Shown in pieces: positions 31,694 to 37,246 of a stretch of DNA of 37,246 bases. The first letter of the stretch is position 1, and each line of letters starts with the position of its first letter. The position numbers and the translations under genes are program-made. The DNA is from Arthrobacter pascens. Its GTDB lineage: Bacteria > Actinomycetota > Actinomycetes > Actinomycetales > Micrococcaceae. The stretch lies in NCBI RefSeq assembly GCF_017052465.1, contig NZ_JAFHKT010000101.1, forward strand, positions 1 to 37,246. Direction: 5' to 3'. Below the pieces are notes generated by a model. It was not told the origin of the DNA, ran no database searches, and saw only the letters and a list, made by a program, of their open reading frames with translations.

Positions 31694-31769
31694 GTTGACT
31701 CCTAGTGTCAGGCCCGCGGAAGGGTCCGCCGGCGGCTGGTGTGGAGGCGTTGGATACCTTCACCCATAC

Positions 31770-31792
31770 TAAACGGACTGCGGTCCGGTTTA
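31770..31792. promoter_or_regulatory. TetR-type operator between FMN reductase and tetR
   Basis: TAAAC-GGAC-TGCG-GTCC-G-GTTTA is an interrupted dyad of 23 bp. It is centred in the divergent spacer and covers the -35 region of the tetR promoter (-10 TAGAAT at 31805-31810). On the minus strand TAGTAT just beyond it may be the -10 of the reductase. This is a standard TetR autoregulatory layout. Confidence 0.6.
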
Positions 31793-31804
31793 TATTCCCC
31801 GGTC

Positions 31805-31810
31805 TAGAAT
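31805..31810 (+). promoter_or_regulatory. -10 box, leaderless tetR
   Basis: TAGAAT is followed by 7 nt and then GTG at 31818. An ATG overlaps the box itself, so translation from GTG 31818 on a leaderless mRNA is the better model. Confidence 0.45.
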
Positions 31811-31817
31811 GTTTCAT

Positions 31818-32444
31818 GTGAGCCTCATCCCAATCCGCTCCGGATCAGCATCCGGTTCCGGCCAGGAACGCCGAGATGCCGCCCGAAACCGGGAGCTGCT
31901 GCTGTGTGCTGCCCGGCAGCTGATTGAGGAGTGCGGCGCGGACGGACTGACCATGGACAAGCTGGCCGAACGGGCCGGTGTGGGCAAGGGAACGGTCTTC
32001 CGCCGCTTCGGCAGCCGGGCAGGGCTCATGATGACCCTGCTGAGCGACGCCGAGGCCGAGTTCCAGGGCCGCTTCATGTTCGGCCCCCCGCCGCTCGGCC
32101 CCGGGGCGCCGCCCCTTGAGCGGCTCATCGCTTTCGGCGCCGGGCGGATCGGCTACGTCCTGGAATACGGCGACCTCGCGCGGGCTGCCGACCATTCGGT
32201 GTACAACAAGTTCGAGGTCCCCGCCGCTGTGCTGTGGCACAGGCATATCGAGCATCTGCTCCGCGCCGCCGGCTTCGACGCGGACCCGTGGCTTATGGCC
32301 ATGTCCCTGAGTGCCACCCTGGATCCGGAGCGGCTGCTCCACGCCGTCCGGGTGCACGGCGTTTCCCCCGAACGGCTCGAGGAGTCATGGCGCCAGCTGG
32401 TCACGCGCGTTGTGGGATCTGCGGAGGGCGGGATCCCGGAGTAG
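31818..32444 (+). CDS. TetR-family transcriptional regulator
   Basis: This protein of about 208 residues has a TetR N-terminal domain: RELLLCAARQLIEECGADGLTMDKLAERAGVGKGTVFRRFGSRAGLM, with the recognition helix near GVGKGTVFRRF. The C-terminal ligand domain is helical and divergent. It is divergent from the FMN reductase gene across a dyad operator, so its likely job is to repress that gene and itself until a ligand such as a quinone binds. GTG 31818 is chosen for its 7-nt distance from the -10 box; ATG 31809 would add three residues. Its TAG stop forms part of the -10 box of the next gene. Confidence 0.85.
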   Translation: MSLIPIRSGSASGSGQERRDAARNRELLLCAARQLIEECGADGLTMDKLAERAGVGKGTVFRRFGSRAGLMMTLLSDAEAEFQGRFMFGPPPLGPGAPPLERLIAFGAGRIGYVLEYGDLARAADHSVYNKFEVPAAVLWHRHIEHLLRAAGFDADPWLMAMSLSATLDPERLLHAVRVHGVSPERLEESWRQLVTRVVGSAEGGIPE

Positions 32445-32447
32445 CGT
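32442..32447 (+). promoter_or_regulatory. -10 box formed from the tetR stop codon
   Basis: TAGCGT begins with the TAG stop of tetR (32442-32444) and lies exactly 6 nt before ATG 32454. The oxidoreductase gene thus seems to have its own leaderless promoter inside the end of tetR. Confidence 0.45.
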
Positions 32448-32453
32448 TGCCCC

Positions 32454-33554
32454 ATGAGCACCGAATCCTCCTCCTCGCCCCTTTCCGCGCCAGGGAACCA
32501 GACGCCTGATGATCACCGGGCAATCCGGACCGCCGTGGTGGGCTTTGGCCTCTCCGGAAGCGTCTTTCACGCCCCGCTGATCGCGGCCGATCGGCGCTAC
32601 TCGCTGGACGTCATCGCGACGTCGGATGCCGGCCGCCAGGCCACCGCCGTCGGGCGTTATCCGGGTGTCAGGACAGTTCCCGACGGCGACGCCGTCCTGG
32701 CGCTGGCCGCGGACCTTGACCTCGTGGTCCTGGGGACGCCGCCGGCGACGCATTACCCGCTGGCGAAGGCCGCGCTTGAGGCGGGCCTCGACGTCGTCGT
32801 GGACAAGCCCTTCGCCGTGACCAGCGCCGAGGGGGCCGAGCTGATCGGGCTGGCAGCCCGCCTGGGCAGGGTCCTGACCGTGTTCCAGAACCGGCGCTGG
32901 GACGGCGACTTCCTGACCGTCAAGGGACTGCTGGAGGCCGGCGCGCTCGGACAGGTGACGCGCTTCGAATCACGCTTCGAGCGCTGGTCCCCGGAAGTGT
33001 CCAAGGCCTGGAAAGCGGAGGCCACGGCAGCGACCGGCGGGGGCGTCCTGTTCGACCTGGGCACCCACCTGCTGGATCAGGTGCTGGAGCTCTTTGGGCC
33101 GGGCGAGGTGGTCCACGCGGAACTTGAGGCGCGGCGTCCCGGTGAAAAGGTGGACGATGACTGCTTCCTGGTGGTGCGCCACGGGTCGGGCGTGCTCAGC
33201 CACCTCTGGATGAACATGCTGTGCGCGCAGCAGGGTCCGCGCTACCGCGTGCTCGGATCCGAGGGCGCATTCACCAAGCACGGCGTGGATCCGCAGGAAC
33301 CGTACATTGTGGCCGGCGGAGGCCCGCTGGACGAGGAGTACGGCGTGGAGGACCCCGAGTGGGCCGGACGATTGGGCCGCGACGGCCACCTTGACCGCGT
33401 GTCCACCGAACGCGGCGCCTACCCGGAGTTCTACCGCATCCTCGCGGACAAGATTTCCGACGGCGGCGCCGCCTCATCGCTGCCCCTCCCCGTCGATCCC
33501 GCCGGCCCGGTGGAAGTCCTCAAACTGATCGAGCAGGCCCGGACGCTGGCTTAA
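32454..33554 (+). CDS. Gfo/Idh/MocA-family oxidoreductase
   Basis: This 366-residue dehydrogenase has an N-terminal Rossmann domain (AVVGFGLSGS, then TPPATH and VDKPFAVT in place of the common EKP motif). A C-terminal alpha/beta domain starts around residue 150 (NRRWDGDFLTVK) and contains GGGVLFDLGTHLLDQ, whose Asp/His contribute to catalysis. Substrates are usually sugars or cyclitols oxidised with NAD(P)+, but the specific one is unknown. The sequence resembles the YdgJ/YvaA group. It lies 9 bp after tetR but probably has its own promoter. It ends at the inverted-repeat element shared with the ald 3' end. Confidence 0.85.
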   Translation: MSTESSSSPLSAPGNQTPDDHRAIRTAVVGFGLSGSVFHAPLIAADRRYSLDVIATSDAGRQATAVGRYPGVRTVPDGDAVLALAADLDLVVLGTPPATHYPLAKAALEAGLDVVVDKPFAVTSAEGAELIGLAARLGRVLTVFQNRRWDGDFLTVKGLLEAGALGQVTRFESRFERWSPEVSKAWKAEATAATGGGVLFDLGTHLLDQVLELFGPGEVVHAELEARRPGEKVDDDCFLVVRHGSGVLSHLWMNMLCAQQGPRYRVLGSEGAFTKHGVDPQEPYIVAGGGPLDEEYGVEDPEWAGRLGRDGHLDRVSTERGAYPEFYRILADKISDGGAASSLPLPVDPAGPVEVLKLIEQARTLA

Positions 33555-33558
33555 AAAC

Positions 33559-33622
33559 CCATCGACTGCTCCGTAGCTGCCGTTATGAGGGGTCAAAAGG
33601 GCGCTTACGGAGCAGTCGATGG
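33559..33622. repeat. 17-bp inverted repeat with 30-nt loop between convergent genes
   Basis: CCATCGACTGCTCCGTA (33559-33575) is exactly complementary to TACGGAGCAGTCGATGG (33606-33622). The 30-nt loop contains TTATGAGGGGTC. It fills the spacer between the stop of the oxidoreductase gene (33554) and that of ald (33629). A bidirectional terminator or a small palindromic mobile element are both possible. Confidence 0.75.
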
Positions 33623-33628
33623 TACGTG

Positions 33629-34747
33629 TCAGGCGGAGACCAGTTCGTGCCAGTCCGCTACGAGGGGCAGGTTATGCGCTTCGGAGACGGAGTGGTGTGC
33701 CACGTGGCCTGCTGCGATGTTGAGGCCGGCGGCAAGGGCGGGGTCCTTTTCGAATGCGGCTTTGACGCCGAGGTTGGCCAGGGCCACGCCGTAGCGCAGG
33801 GTGACGTTGGTCAGTGCGTAGGTGGAGGTGTTCGGGACGGCGCCGGGCATGTTGGCCACGCAGTAGAAGATCGTGTTGTGGACCTTGTAGGTGGGTTCCT
33901 GGTGCGTGGTGGGGTGGGTGTCCTCGAAGCAGCCGCCCTGGTCCACGGCGATGTCTACGAGCACCGAGCCGGGCTTCATGCGGGCCACGAGTTCGTTGGT
34001 GACCAGTTTCGGGGCCTTGGCACCGGGGATCAGCACGGAGCCGATCACCAGGTCCGCGTCCACCACTGACTTTTCGATCTCGTACTTGTTGGACGCCACG
34101 GTCTTGAGGCGGCCCTGGTACTGGGCGTCGAGTTCGCGCAGGCGGTTGATGTTGATGTCCAGGATGGTGACGTCTGCCCCGAGTCCCAGGGCCATGGCGG
34201 CGGCGTTGGTCCCGGCCACACCGGCGCCCAGGACGACGACCTTGGCCGGGCGGACGCCGGGGACGCCGCCCAGGAGGACGCCCTTGCCTCCGGCGGGGGC
34301 CATGAGGGAGGTGGCTCCGACCTGGACGGAGAGCCGGCCGGCCACCTCGGACATCGGGGCCAGCAGGGGAAGCGTGCGGCCTTCCTGGACGGTTTCGTAG
34401 GCGATGGCGGTGACGCCGGAGTTGATGAGCTCGCGGGTCAGTTCGGGCTCGGCGGCGAGGTGGAGGTAGGTGAAGAGGATCAGGCCCTTGCGGAAGCGGT
34501 GGTATTCCGCGGCGATGGGTTCCTTGACCTTCATGACCATGTCTGCGCGGGCCCAGACGTCGTCGGCCTCGGCGACGATCTCGGCGCCGGCGATGGCGTA
34601 CTCCTCGTCCGTGATGCCCGAGCCCAGGCCTGCGCCGCGCTCCACCAGGACTGTGTGGCCGTGGGTGCGGAACTCGTGAACGCCGGCGGCGGTGATGGCG
34701 ACGCGGAATTCGTTGTTCTTGATCTCTTTGGGGATACCGATGATCAT
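33629..34747 (-). CDS. ald: Alanine dehydrogenase
   Basis: Ald interconverts L-alanine and pyruvate with NAD+/NADH and ammonia. At 372 residues it has the normal family length. MIIGIPKEIKNNEFRVAI starts the protein, and GGKGVLLGGVPGVRPAKVVVLGAGVAGTNAA gives the NAD-binding Rossmann motif (GAGVAG). TILDIN supplies the acidic residue that prefers NAD over NADP. ATG 34745-34747 has GGAG about 9 nt upstream; the longer frame from 34873 has poor coding quality. A possible -10 (minus-strand TATTCT) lies at 34809-34814. It is divergent from a PucR-type regulator, as in organisms where AdeR-like proteins activate ald with alanine as signal. Confidence 0.95.
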   Translation of the reverse strand: MIIGIPKEIKNNEFRVAITAAGVHEFRTHGHTVLVERGAGLGSGITDEEYAIAGAEIVAEADDVWARADMVMKVKEPIAAEYHRFRKGLILFTYLHLAAEPELTRELINSGVTAIAYETVQEGRTLPLLAPMSEVAGRLSVQVGATSLMAPAGGKGVLLGGVPGVRPAKVVVLGAGVAGTNAAAMALGLGADVTILDININRLRELDAQYQGRLKTVASNKYEIEKSVVDADLVIGSVLIPGAKAPKLVTNELVARMKPGSVLVDIAVDQGGCFEDTHPTTHQEPTYKVHNTIFYCVANMPGAVPNTSTYALTNVTLRYGVALANLGVKAAFEKDPALAAGLNIAAGHVAHHSVSEAHNLPLVADWHELVSA

Positions 34748-34864
34748 TTTTTTGGGCTCCAAGTTCGGTGGCTGTGTGCGCCGGAAGGGGCGGGGGAGTT
34801 GTGCTTCCAGAATAGATCCGGCTGTGAGGCAGGCGACAGGACCGGGGCAAGCAGGGCGCGGCGG

Positions 34865-34968
34865 AAACCGCACGATTCCGCGGTTTTTGGCAGCGCGAGC
34901 TAGACATTTGTCGAGGCTGAAAGCGTCAAGTGTCGCCTGCTGTCCGTTCGCCCGGAATGCCTTCCGGG
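34865..34968. promoter_or_regulatory. Three dyads in the ald-pucR spacer
   Basis: Site 1: AAACCGC-N8-GCGGTTT at 34865-34886. Site 2: GACATTTGTCGA-N8-GCGTCAAGTGTC at 34903-34934, arms matching at 9 of 12 positions. Site 3: CCCGGAA-TGCC-TTCCGGG at 34951-34968, overlapping the -35 region of pucR. The last site suits autoregulation, and the first two may activate ald. The assignment of each to PucR is inferred. Confidence 0.45.
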
Positions 34969-34971
34969 ACG

Positions 34972-34977
34972 TAGTCT
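34972..34977 (+). promoter_or_regulatory. -10 box, leaderless pucR-type gene
   Basis: TAGTCT lies exactly 6 nt before ATG 34984, with no ribosome site. It sits 3 bp past dyad site 3. Confidence 0.5.
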
Positions 34978-34983
34978 TGCTGC

Positions 34984-36201
34984 ATGCAGCAGGATGTGGA
35001 GCAGCTCGTGGAGCAGGTGGCGCAGAAGCTGGGCCGGGGGCTCTCGCTCGAGGACCTGGACGGACTCCTGCTCGCCTACAGCTCCAATCAGTCGCATGCC
35101 GACCGGGTCAGGGTGAACTTCCTGCTCAGCAAGCGCGTACCCGTGGACGTCAAGGCGTGGCAGCTCTCCCATGGGATCGCCACCGCGGTGCGGCCGGTCG
35201 TCGTTCCGGCCAACGAGGAACTGGGCATGCTGGGGCGTGTCTGCGTCCCGCTGATGGTCCGCGGCTTCCGCGTCGGCTACCTCTGGGTCCAGCAGGACCT
35301 CGAGGAGGAAAGCGCGACGGCGATTCTCGCCCAGCTCCCGGACGTCCGGGACGAGCTTGAGCTGCTTTCCGGCCTGCTGCTGGACTCCAACACCGCCGAA
35401 TCCGAATTCCGCCGCAGCCGCGAACGCGAGTTCCTGGCGGCCTGCGCGGGCGAGGCCAACGCCGTGGCTGCCGTGGCGGGCTGGAAGGAAGTGCAGGACC
35501 GCGGGCCGTGGCAGCTGGTGACGGTGCTCGATGCCGACGGCTGGGCGGCCGGTCCGGACCCCCTTGCATCGACGCTGATCCACCGGTCTGCGGCACTCCA
35601 GGCGACCATCGGCGTCGATGCCACCCTCTTCAGCGCCGGCACCGAAACGCACGCCGTGGTGCTGTTTAGGGAATCGACAGGCAGGGCCAGCCACGCGCAG
35701 GTGCTGGTGCACTACCAGCTGGAACTCGCCAAACGGTCGGGACGCCCGGTTGACCGCATCATCCTCGGCATCAGCGAGGGCTTCACCCGCACCAAGGAGC
35801 TGGCCGAGGCCTACCGGCAGTCCCGGGTGGCGGCCCAGGCCGCCGCGGTCGACGCGCAACTGGGCGAACTCGTGGATTGCCGGGCCACGGGCGTCTACCA
35901 GCTGCTGGCCTCGGCCGGCGGTGGCGCAGGCGTCTGGGGGGATGCCGGGTCGGTGAACTTCCGGGTCCTGGAAGACCATGACCGCAACGGCGAACTGCTG
36001 CCCGTCTTGGAGCTGCTCTACGACAATGACGGCTCGGTCCAGGACGTTGCCGAGAAACTGCACCTCCACCGCAGCAGCATCTACAACCGGCTGGGCCGGA
36101 TCCGGCAGCTGCTGGGCGTGGATCCGCTGAAGGGCATGGTCCGGCTGGAGCTGCATGCCGCGCTTAAGGCCAGGCGATGGGCGGGGCGGCCGCGGATCTA
36201 G
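34984..36201 (+). CDS. PucR-family transcriptional regulator, likely of ald
   Basis: This 405-residue protein has an N-terminal sensory region, a GGDEF-like CdaR module in the middle (about 140-270) and a C-terminal PucR HTH_30 domain. In the latter, GSVQDVAEKLHLHRSSIYNRLGRIRQLLGVDP carries the HTH. Homologues next to ald (AdeR in bacilli, PucR-type in actinobacteria) activate alanine dehydrogenase in response to alanine. It is divergent from ald across a spacer with three dyads. It has no ribosome site but has a TAGTCT box 6 nt from ATG. The ligand is inferred from context. Confidence 0.85.
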   Translation: MQQDVEQLVEQVAQKLGRGLSLEDLDGLLLAYSSNQSHADRVRVNFLLSKRVPVDVKAWQLSHGIATAVRPVVVPANEELGMLGRVCVPLMVRGFRVGYLWVQQDLEEESATAILAQLPDVRDELELLSGLLLDSNTAESEFRRSREREFLAACAGEANAVAAVAGWKEVQDRGPWQLVTVLDADGWAAGPDPLASTLIHRSAALQATIGVDATLFSAGTETHAVVLFRESTGRASHAQVLVHYQLELAKRSGRPVDRIILGISEGFTRTKELAEAYRQSRVAAQAAAVDAQLGELVDCRATGVYQLLASAGGGAGVWGDAGSVNFRVLEDHDRNGELLPVLELLYDNDGSVQDVAEKLHLHRSSIYNRLGRIRQLLGVDPLKGMVRLELHAALKARRWAGRPRI

Positions 36202-36210
36202 CGGAGAACG

Positions 36211-36510
36211 TCAGGCGGCATTGCCTTCACGGTGCGGGCGGTGGTCACCGCTGGGCTGGTCCCCGCCGCGGGGTTCACGCGGGCGCTGCTCGCCAACCAG
36301 CTGTTCGCCCACTAGCTGTTCGCCCAGGGGCTGTTCCCGGTTCCGGTGCCGGGCAATCCTGCTTTCCGTCCACATGGAAACGGCCACATACACCACGCAG
36401 CTGGACGTGAAGATGGCCGTATTGTTCAGTTCCATGACCATTCCGAGGACAGCAGCAACACCCATGGCGGCGATGCCCGCCACAATGTGCAACCCCCGGA
36501 ATCTCAACAC
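36211..36510 (-). CDS. Small two-helix membrane protein with charged repeat tail, unknown function
   Basis: The chosen frame gives 99 residues: VLRFRGLHIVAGIAAMGVAAVLGMVMELNN (first membrane helix), a short turn, TAIFTSSCVVYVAVSMW (second membrane helix), then a hydrophilic tail with GEQLV repeats and many Arg, Glu and Pro. The reading frame is open to 36690, but the upstream part would overlap the HTH gene and is unlike a protein. GTG 36508-36510 has TACTCT exactly 6 nt before it, the leaderless arrangement. No family is recognised. It is convergent with the PucR gene, 9 bp away. Confidence 0.6.
   Translation of the reverse strand: MLRFRGLHIVAGIAAMGVAAVLGMVMELNNTAIFTSSCVVYVAVSMWTESRIARHRNREQPLGEQLVGEQLVGEQRPREPRGGDQPSGDHRPHREGNAA
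36285..36326. repeat. Period-15 repeats in the tail of the small membrane protein gene
   Basis: AGCTGTTCGCCCA occurs at 36299-36311 and 36314-36326, with a degenerate unit before them (about 36285) and one after (GGGGCTGTTCCC). They encode GEQLV units in frame on the minus strand. Confidence 0.6.
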
Positions 36511-36516
36511 GAATAA

Positions 36517-36522
36517 AGAGTA
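36517..36522 (-). promoter_or_regulatory. -10 box, leaderless small membrane protein gene
   Basis: Minus-strand TACTCT is followed by 6 nt (TTATTC) and GTG at 36510. Confidence 0.45.
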
Positions 36523-36604
36523 ACCCCGGTCCGCGCCGCATTCCCCTCTTTGGCGGGATCGTTGCTTGATCCTTACCCCGCCGTCATTGAGGGCGGGCGC
36601 CGTG

Positions 36605-37039
36605 TCATTTTCGTCCGGTGCCCGGCTCCGGTCCATCCTCCGTGGCATTGCCGGCGCGTTCGGCCGCCGCCTGCTTCTTCTTTTGCCCATCCAGCCAGGC
36701 CATGATCGCGGCCAGCCGGATCCGGCGGTGCGTGCCGCGGTACTCCACCGGGATCTCGCCCCGGTCCGTCATGTTCCGCAAGTAGGTGTGCGAGATTCCT
36801 GCCAGCTCTGCCGCCTGCGACGTGGTCAGCATTTCCTCCACGCTGCTCACCGTCACGGCCTCGCCGCGGCTGAACCGGGCGAGCAGGTCGACGACGGCGT
36901 CCCGCGCCAGGGGAGGCAGCCGGTGGACCGTGCCGTCCACGAAAACCGTGATGTCCGTGCCGCCGTCGAGCGCCTGCCGGAGCTTCTGCGCGTCTTCGGC
37001 GGGAAGTGCGCCCGCCACCCTGGGAGCTATCAATGCCAT
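36605..37039 (-). CDS. Excisionase-type helix-turn-helix protein (antitoxin-like)
   Basis: This 144-residue protein has a central MerR/excisionase-like HTH_17 domain (about 65-120: LTTSQAAELAGISHTYLRNMTDRGEIPVEYRGTHRRIRLAAIMAWL). The N-terminal 60 residues are the Leu/Asp-rich extension common to antitoxins paired with PIN-domain toxins. The C-terminal tail is Lys/Ala/Glu-rich and probably disordered. The usual PIN partner is not found on either side, so it is an orphan or a regulator with another role. ATG 37037-37039 is preceded by TAGGCT exactly 6 nt away. Confidence 0.75.
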   Translation of the reverse strand: MALIAPRVAGALPAEDAQKLRQALDGGTDITVFVDGTVHRLPPLARDAVVDLLARFSRGEAVTVSSVEEMLTTSQAAELAGISHTYLRNMTDRGEIPVEYRGTHRRIRLAAIMAWLDGQKKKQAAAERAGNATEDGPEPGTGRK

Positions 37040-37045
37040 GGCAGA

Positions 37046-37051
37046 AGCCTA
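37046..37051 (-). promoter_or_regulatory. -10 box, leaderless HTH gene
   Basis: Minus-strand TAGGCT lies 6 nt before the ATG at 37039. The same hexamer lies 7 nt before the ATG at 20057. Confidence 0.5.
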
Positions 37052-37116
37052 GCTGCTGCGCTGCGGCTTCCCATGACCGGCCCTTCCCCGCAGGACCGGC
37101 CCGGACCCCCTGTGTG

Positions 37117-37246
37117 TCAGGCTCTTGTGTGACAGGTTTCTGTCTATACCGGACGGGGCACTCGGGGCGGGGAAGGTCTTTGATGGATTTTGTTATTCCT
37201 GTCCGCCATTCCAATCGTCGCTTCACTGTTGACGAGAAAAACGCGA
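37117..37246 (+). mobile_element. 5' end of an insertion sequence (window edge)
   Basis: TCAGGCTCTTGTGTGACAG at 37117-37135 is the likely left terminal repeat. It matches the inverse of the terminal repeat at 113-130 (about 16 of 18 positions, one 1-nt gap). The start of an open frame follows. Because the two pieces are the two opposite ends of an element in the same orientation, this is probably a second copy of the same or a close IS. Confidence 0.55.
37183..37246 (+). CDS. Probable IS protein, N-terminal fragment (cut by window edge)
   Basis: ATG 37183 is followed by 21 open codons to the window end. GGAAGG at 37171-37176 gives a good ribosome site 6 nt away. The start reads MDFVIPVRHSNRRFTVDEK. 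The RRFTxxEK stretch is reminiscent of the first HTH of transposases, but this is weak. Its position just inside a terminal repeat makes a transposase the most likely product. Confidence 0.45.
   Translation, partial: MDFVIPVRHSNRRFTVDEKNA

Noticed and set aside
33672..34907. 411-codon Arg/Pro-rich frame on the minus strand
   Set aside because: It is in another frame of ald. The ald frame has the full family sequence.
36511..36690. N-terminal extension of the small two-helix membrane protein
   Set aside because: It overlaps the HTH gene and has a basic, low-complexity composition; GTG 36510 has a leaderless promoter.
131..37116. Composite transposon flanked by two IS copies
   Set aside because: The content is mainly core metabolism (purB, gdh, ald, 2-oxoacid dehydrogenase) with no cargo typical of a transposon and no base-composition break. 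IS copies in direct orientation at the edges are better explained as independent insertions.

Overview
The window is high-GC actinobacterial chromosome. Codon use, the 180-kDa NAD-dependent glutamate dehydrogenase, the PobA/IclR pair, a PucR regulator beside alanine dehydrogenase, and many leaderless genes all fit Micrococcaceae, most likely Arthrobacter or Pseudarthrobacter. This taxonomic call is inference from gene content, not a database match. Almost all of the sequence is ordinary chromosomal metabolism. No CRISPR array, tRNA or rRNA was seen.

Layout. The first 130 bases are the 3' end of an insertion sequence: a transposase C-terminus and a terminal inverted repeat. The last ~130 bases are the 5' end of a related element in the same orientation, so the window runs from one IS copy to the next. 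179-3737 is a 4-hydroxybenzoate module: PcaK-like MFS importer, IclR regulator and PobA hydroxylase. 3734-7676 is an iron/aminoethylphosphonate-type ABC importer operon (binding lipoprotein, ATPase, fused permease). 7886-10126 holds an FAD monooxygenase, a YciA-like thioesterase and a GNAT acetyltransferase, with a REP-like element near the 3' ends of two genes. 10258-17490 holds the large glutamate dehydrogenase, a histidine phosphatase and purB. 17693-19524 is a coupled pair, a WXG100-like small protein and an alpha/beta hydrolase; this is the least-described unit here. 19548-25130 holds a holin-family membrane protein, a HisC/Pat-type aminotransferase and a three-gene 2-oxoacid dehydrogenase (Bkd-type) operon headed by a 42-bp near-perfect palindrome. 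25197-29956 holds a PAP2-like membrane protein, a small membrane protein, an AlkD-like protein, a universal stress protein, a class I/II aminotransferase and a PEP-mutase/isocitrate-lyase-superfamily enzyme. 29987-33554 holds a GerMN lipoprotein, an FMN reductase with a divergent TetR regulator, and a Gfo/Idh/MocA oxidoreductase. 33629-37039 holds alanine dehydrogenase, divergent PucR, a small membrane protein and an excisionase-type HTH protein.

How the parts fit. Several genes converge on amino-acid and 2-oxoacid metabolism: glutamate dehydrogenase, two aminotransferases, the Bkd-type complex and alanine dehydrogenase. PobA makes protocatechuate for the beta-ketoadipate pathway, whose pca genes are not in this window.

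Most notable observations: (1) nine genes have a TANNNT -10 box exactly 6-7 nt before the start codon, which implies leaderless transcripts and settles several starts; one of these boxes is built from the stop codon of the upstream gene. (2) A three-copy 12-mer operator forms the 42-bp palindrome before the bkd-type operon. (3) The E2 linker contains three in-frame 39-bp repeats that resemble a dispersed actinobacterial REP sequence. (4) A 17-bp-arm inverted repeat fills the ald/MocA junction. (5) The WXG100-like/hydrolase pair. (6) The IS ends at both window edges.
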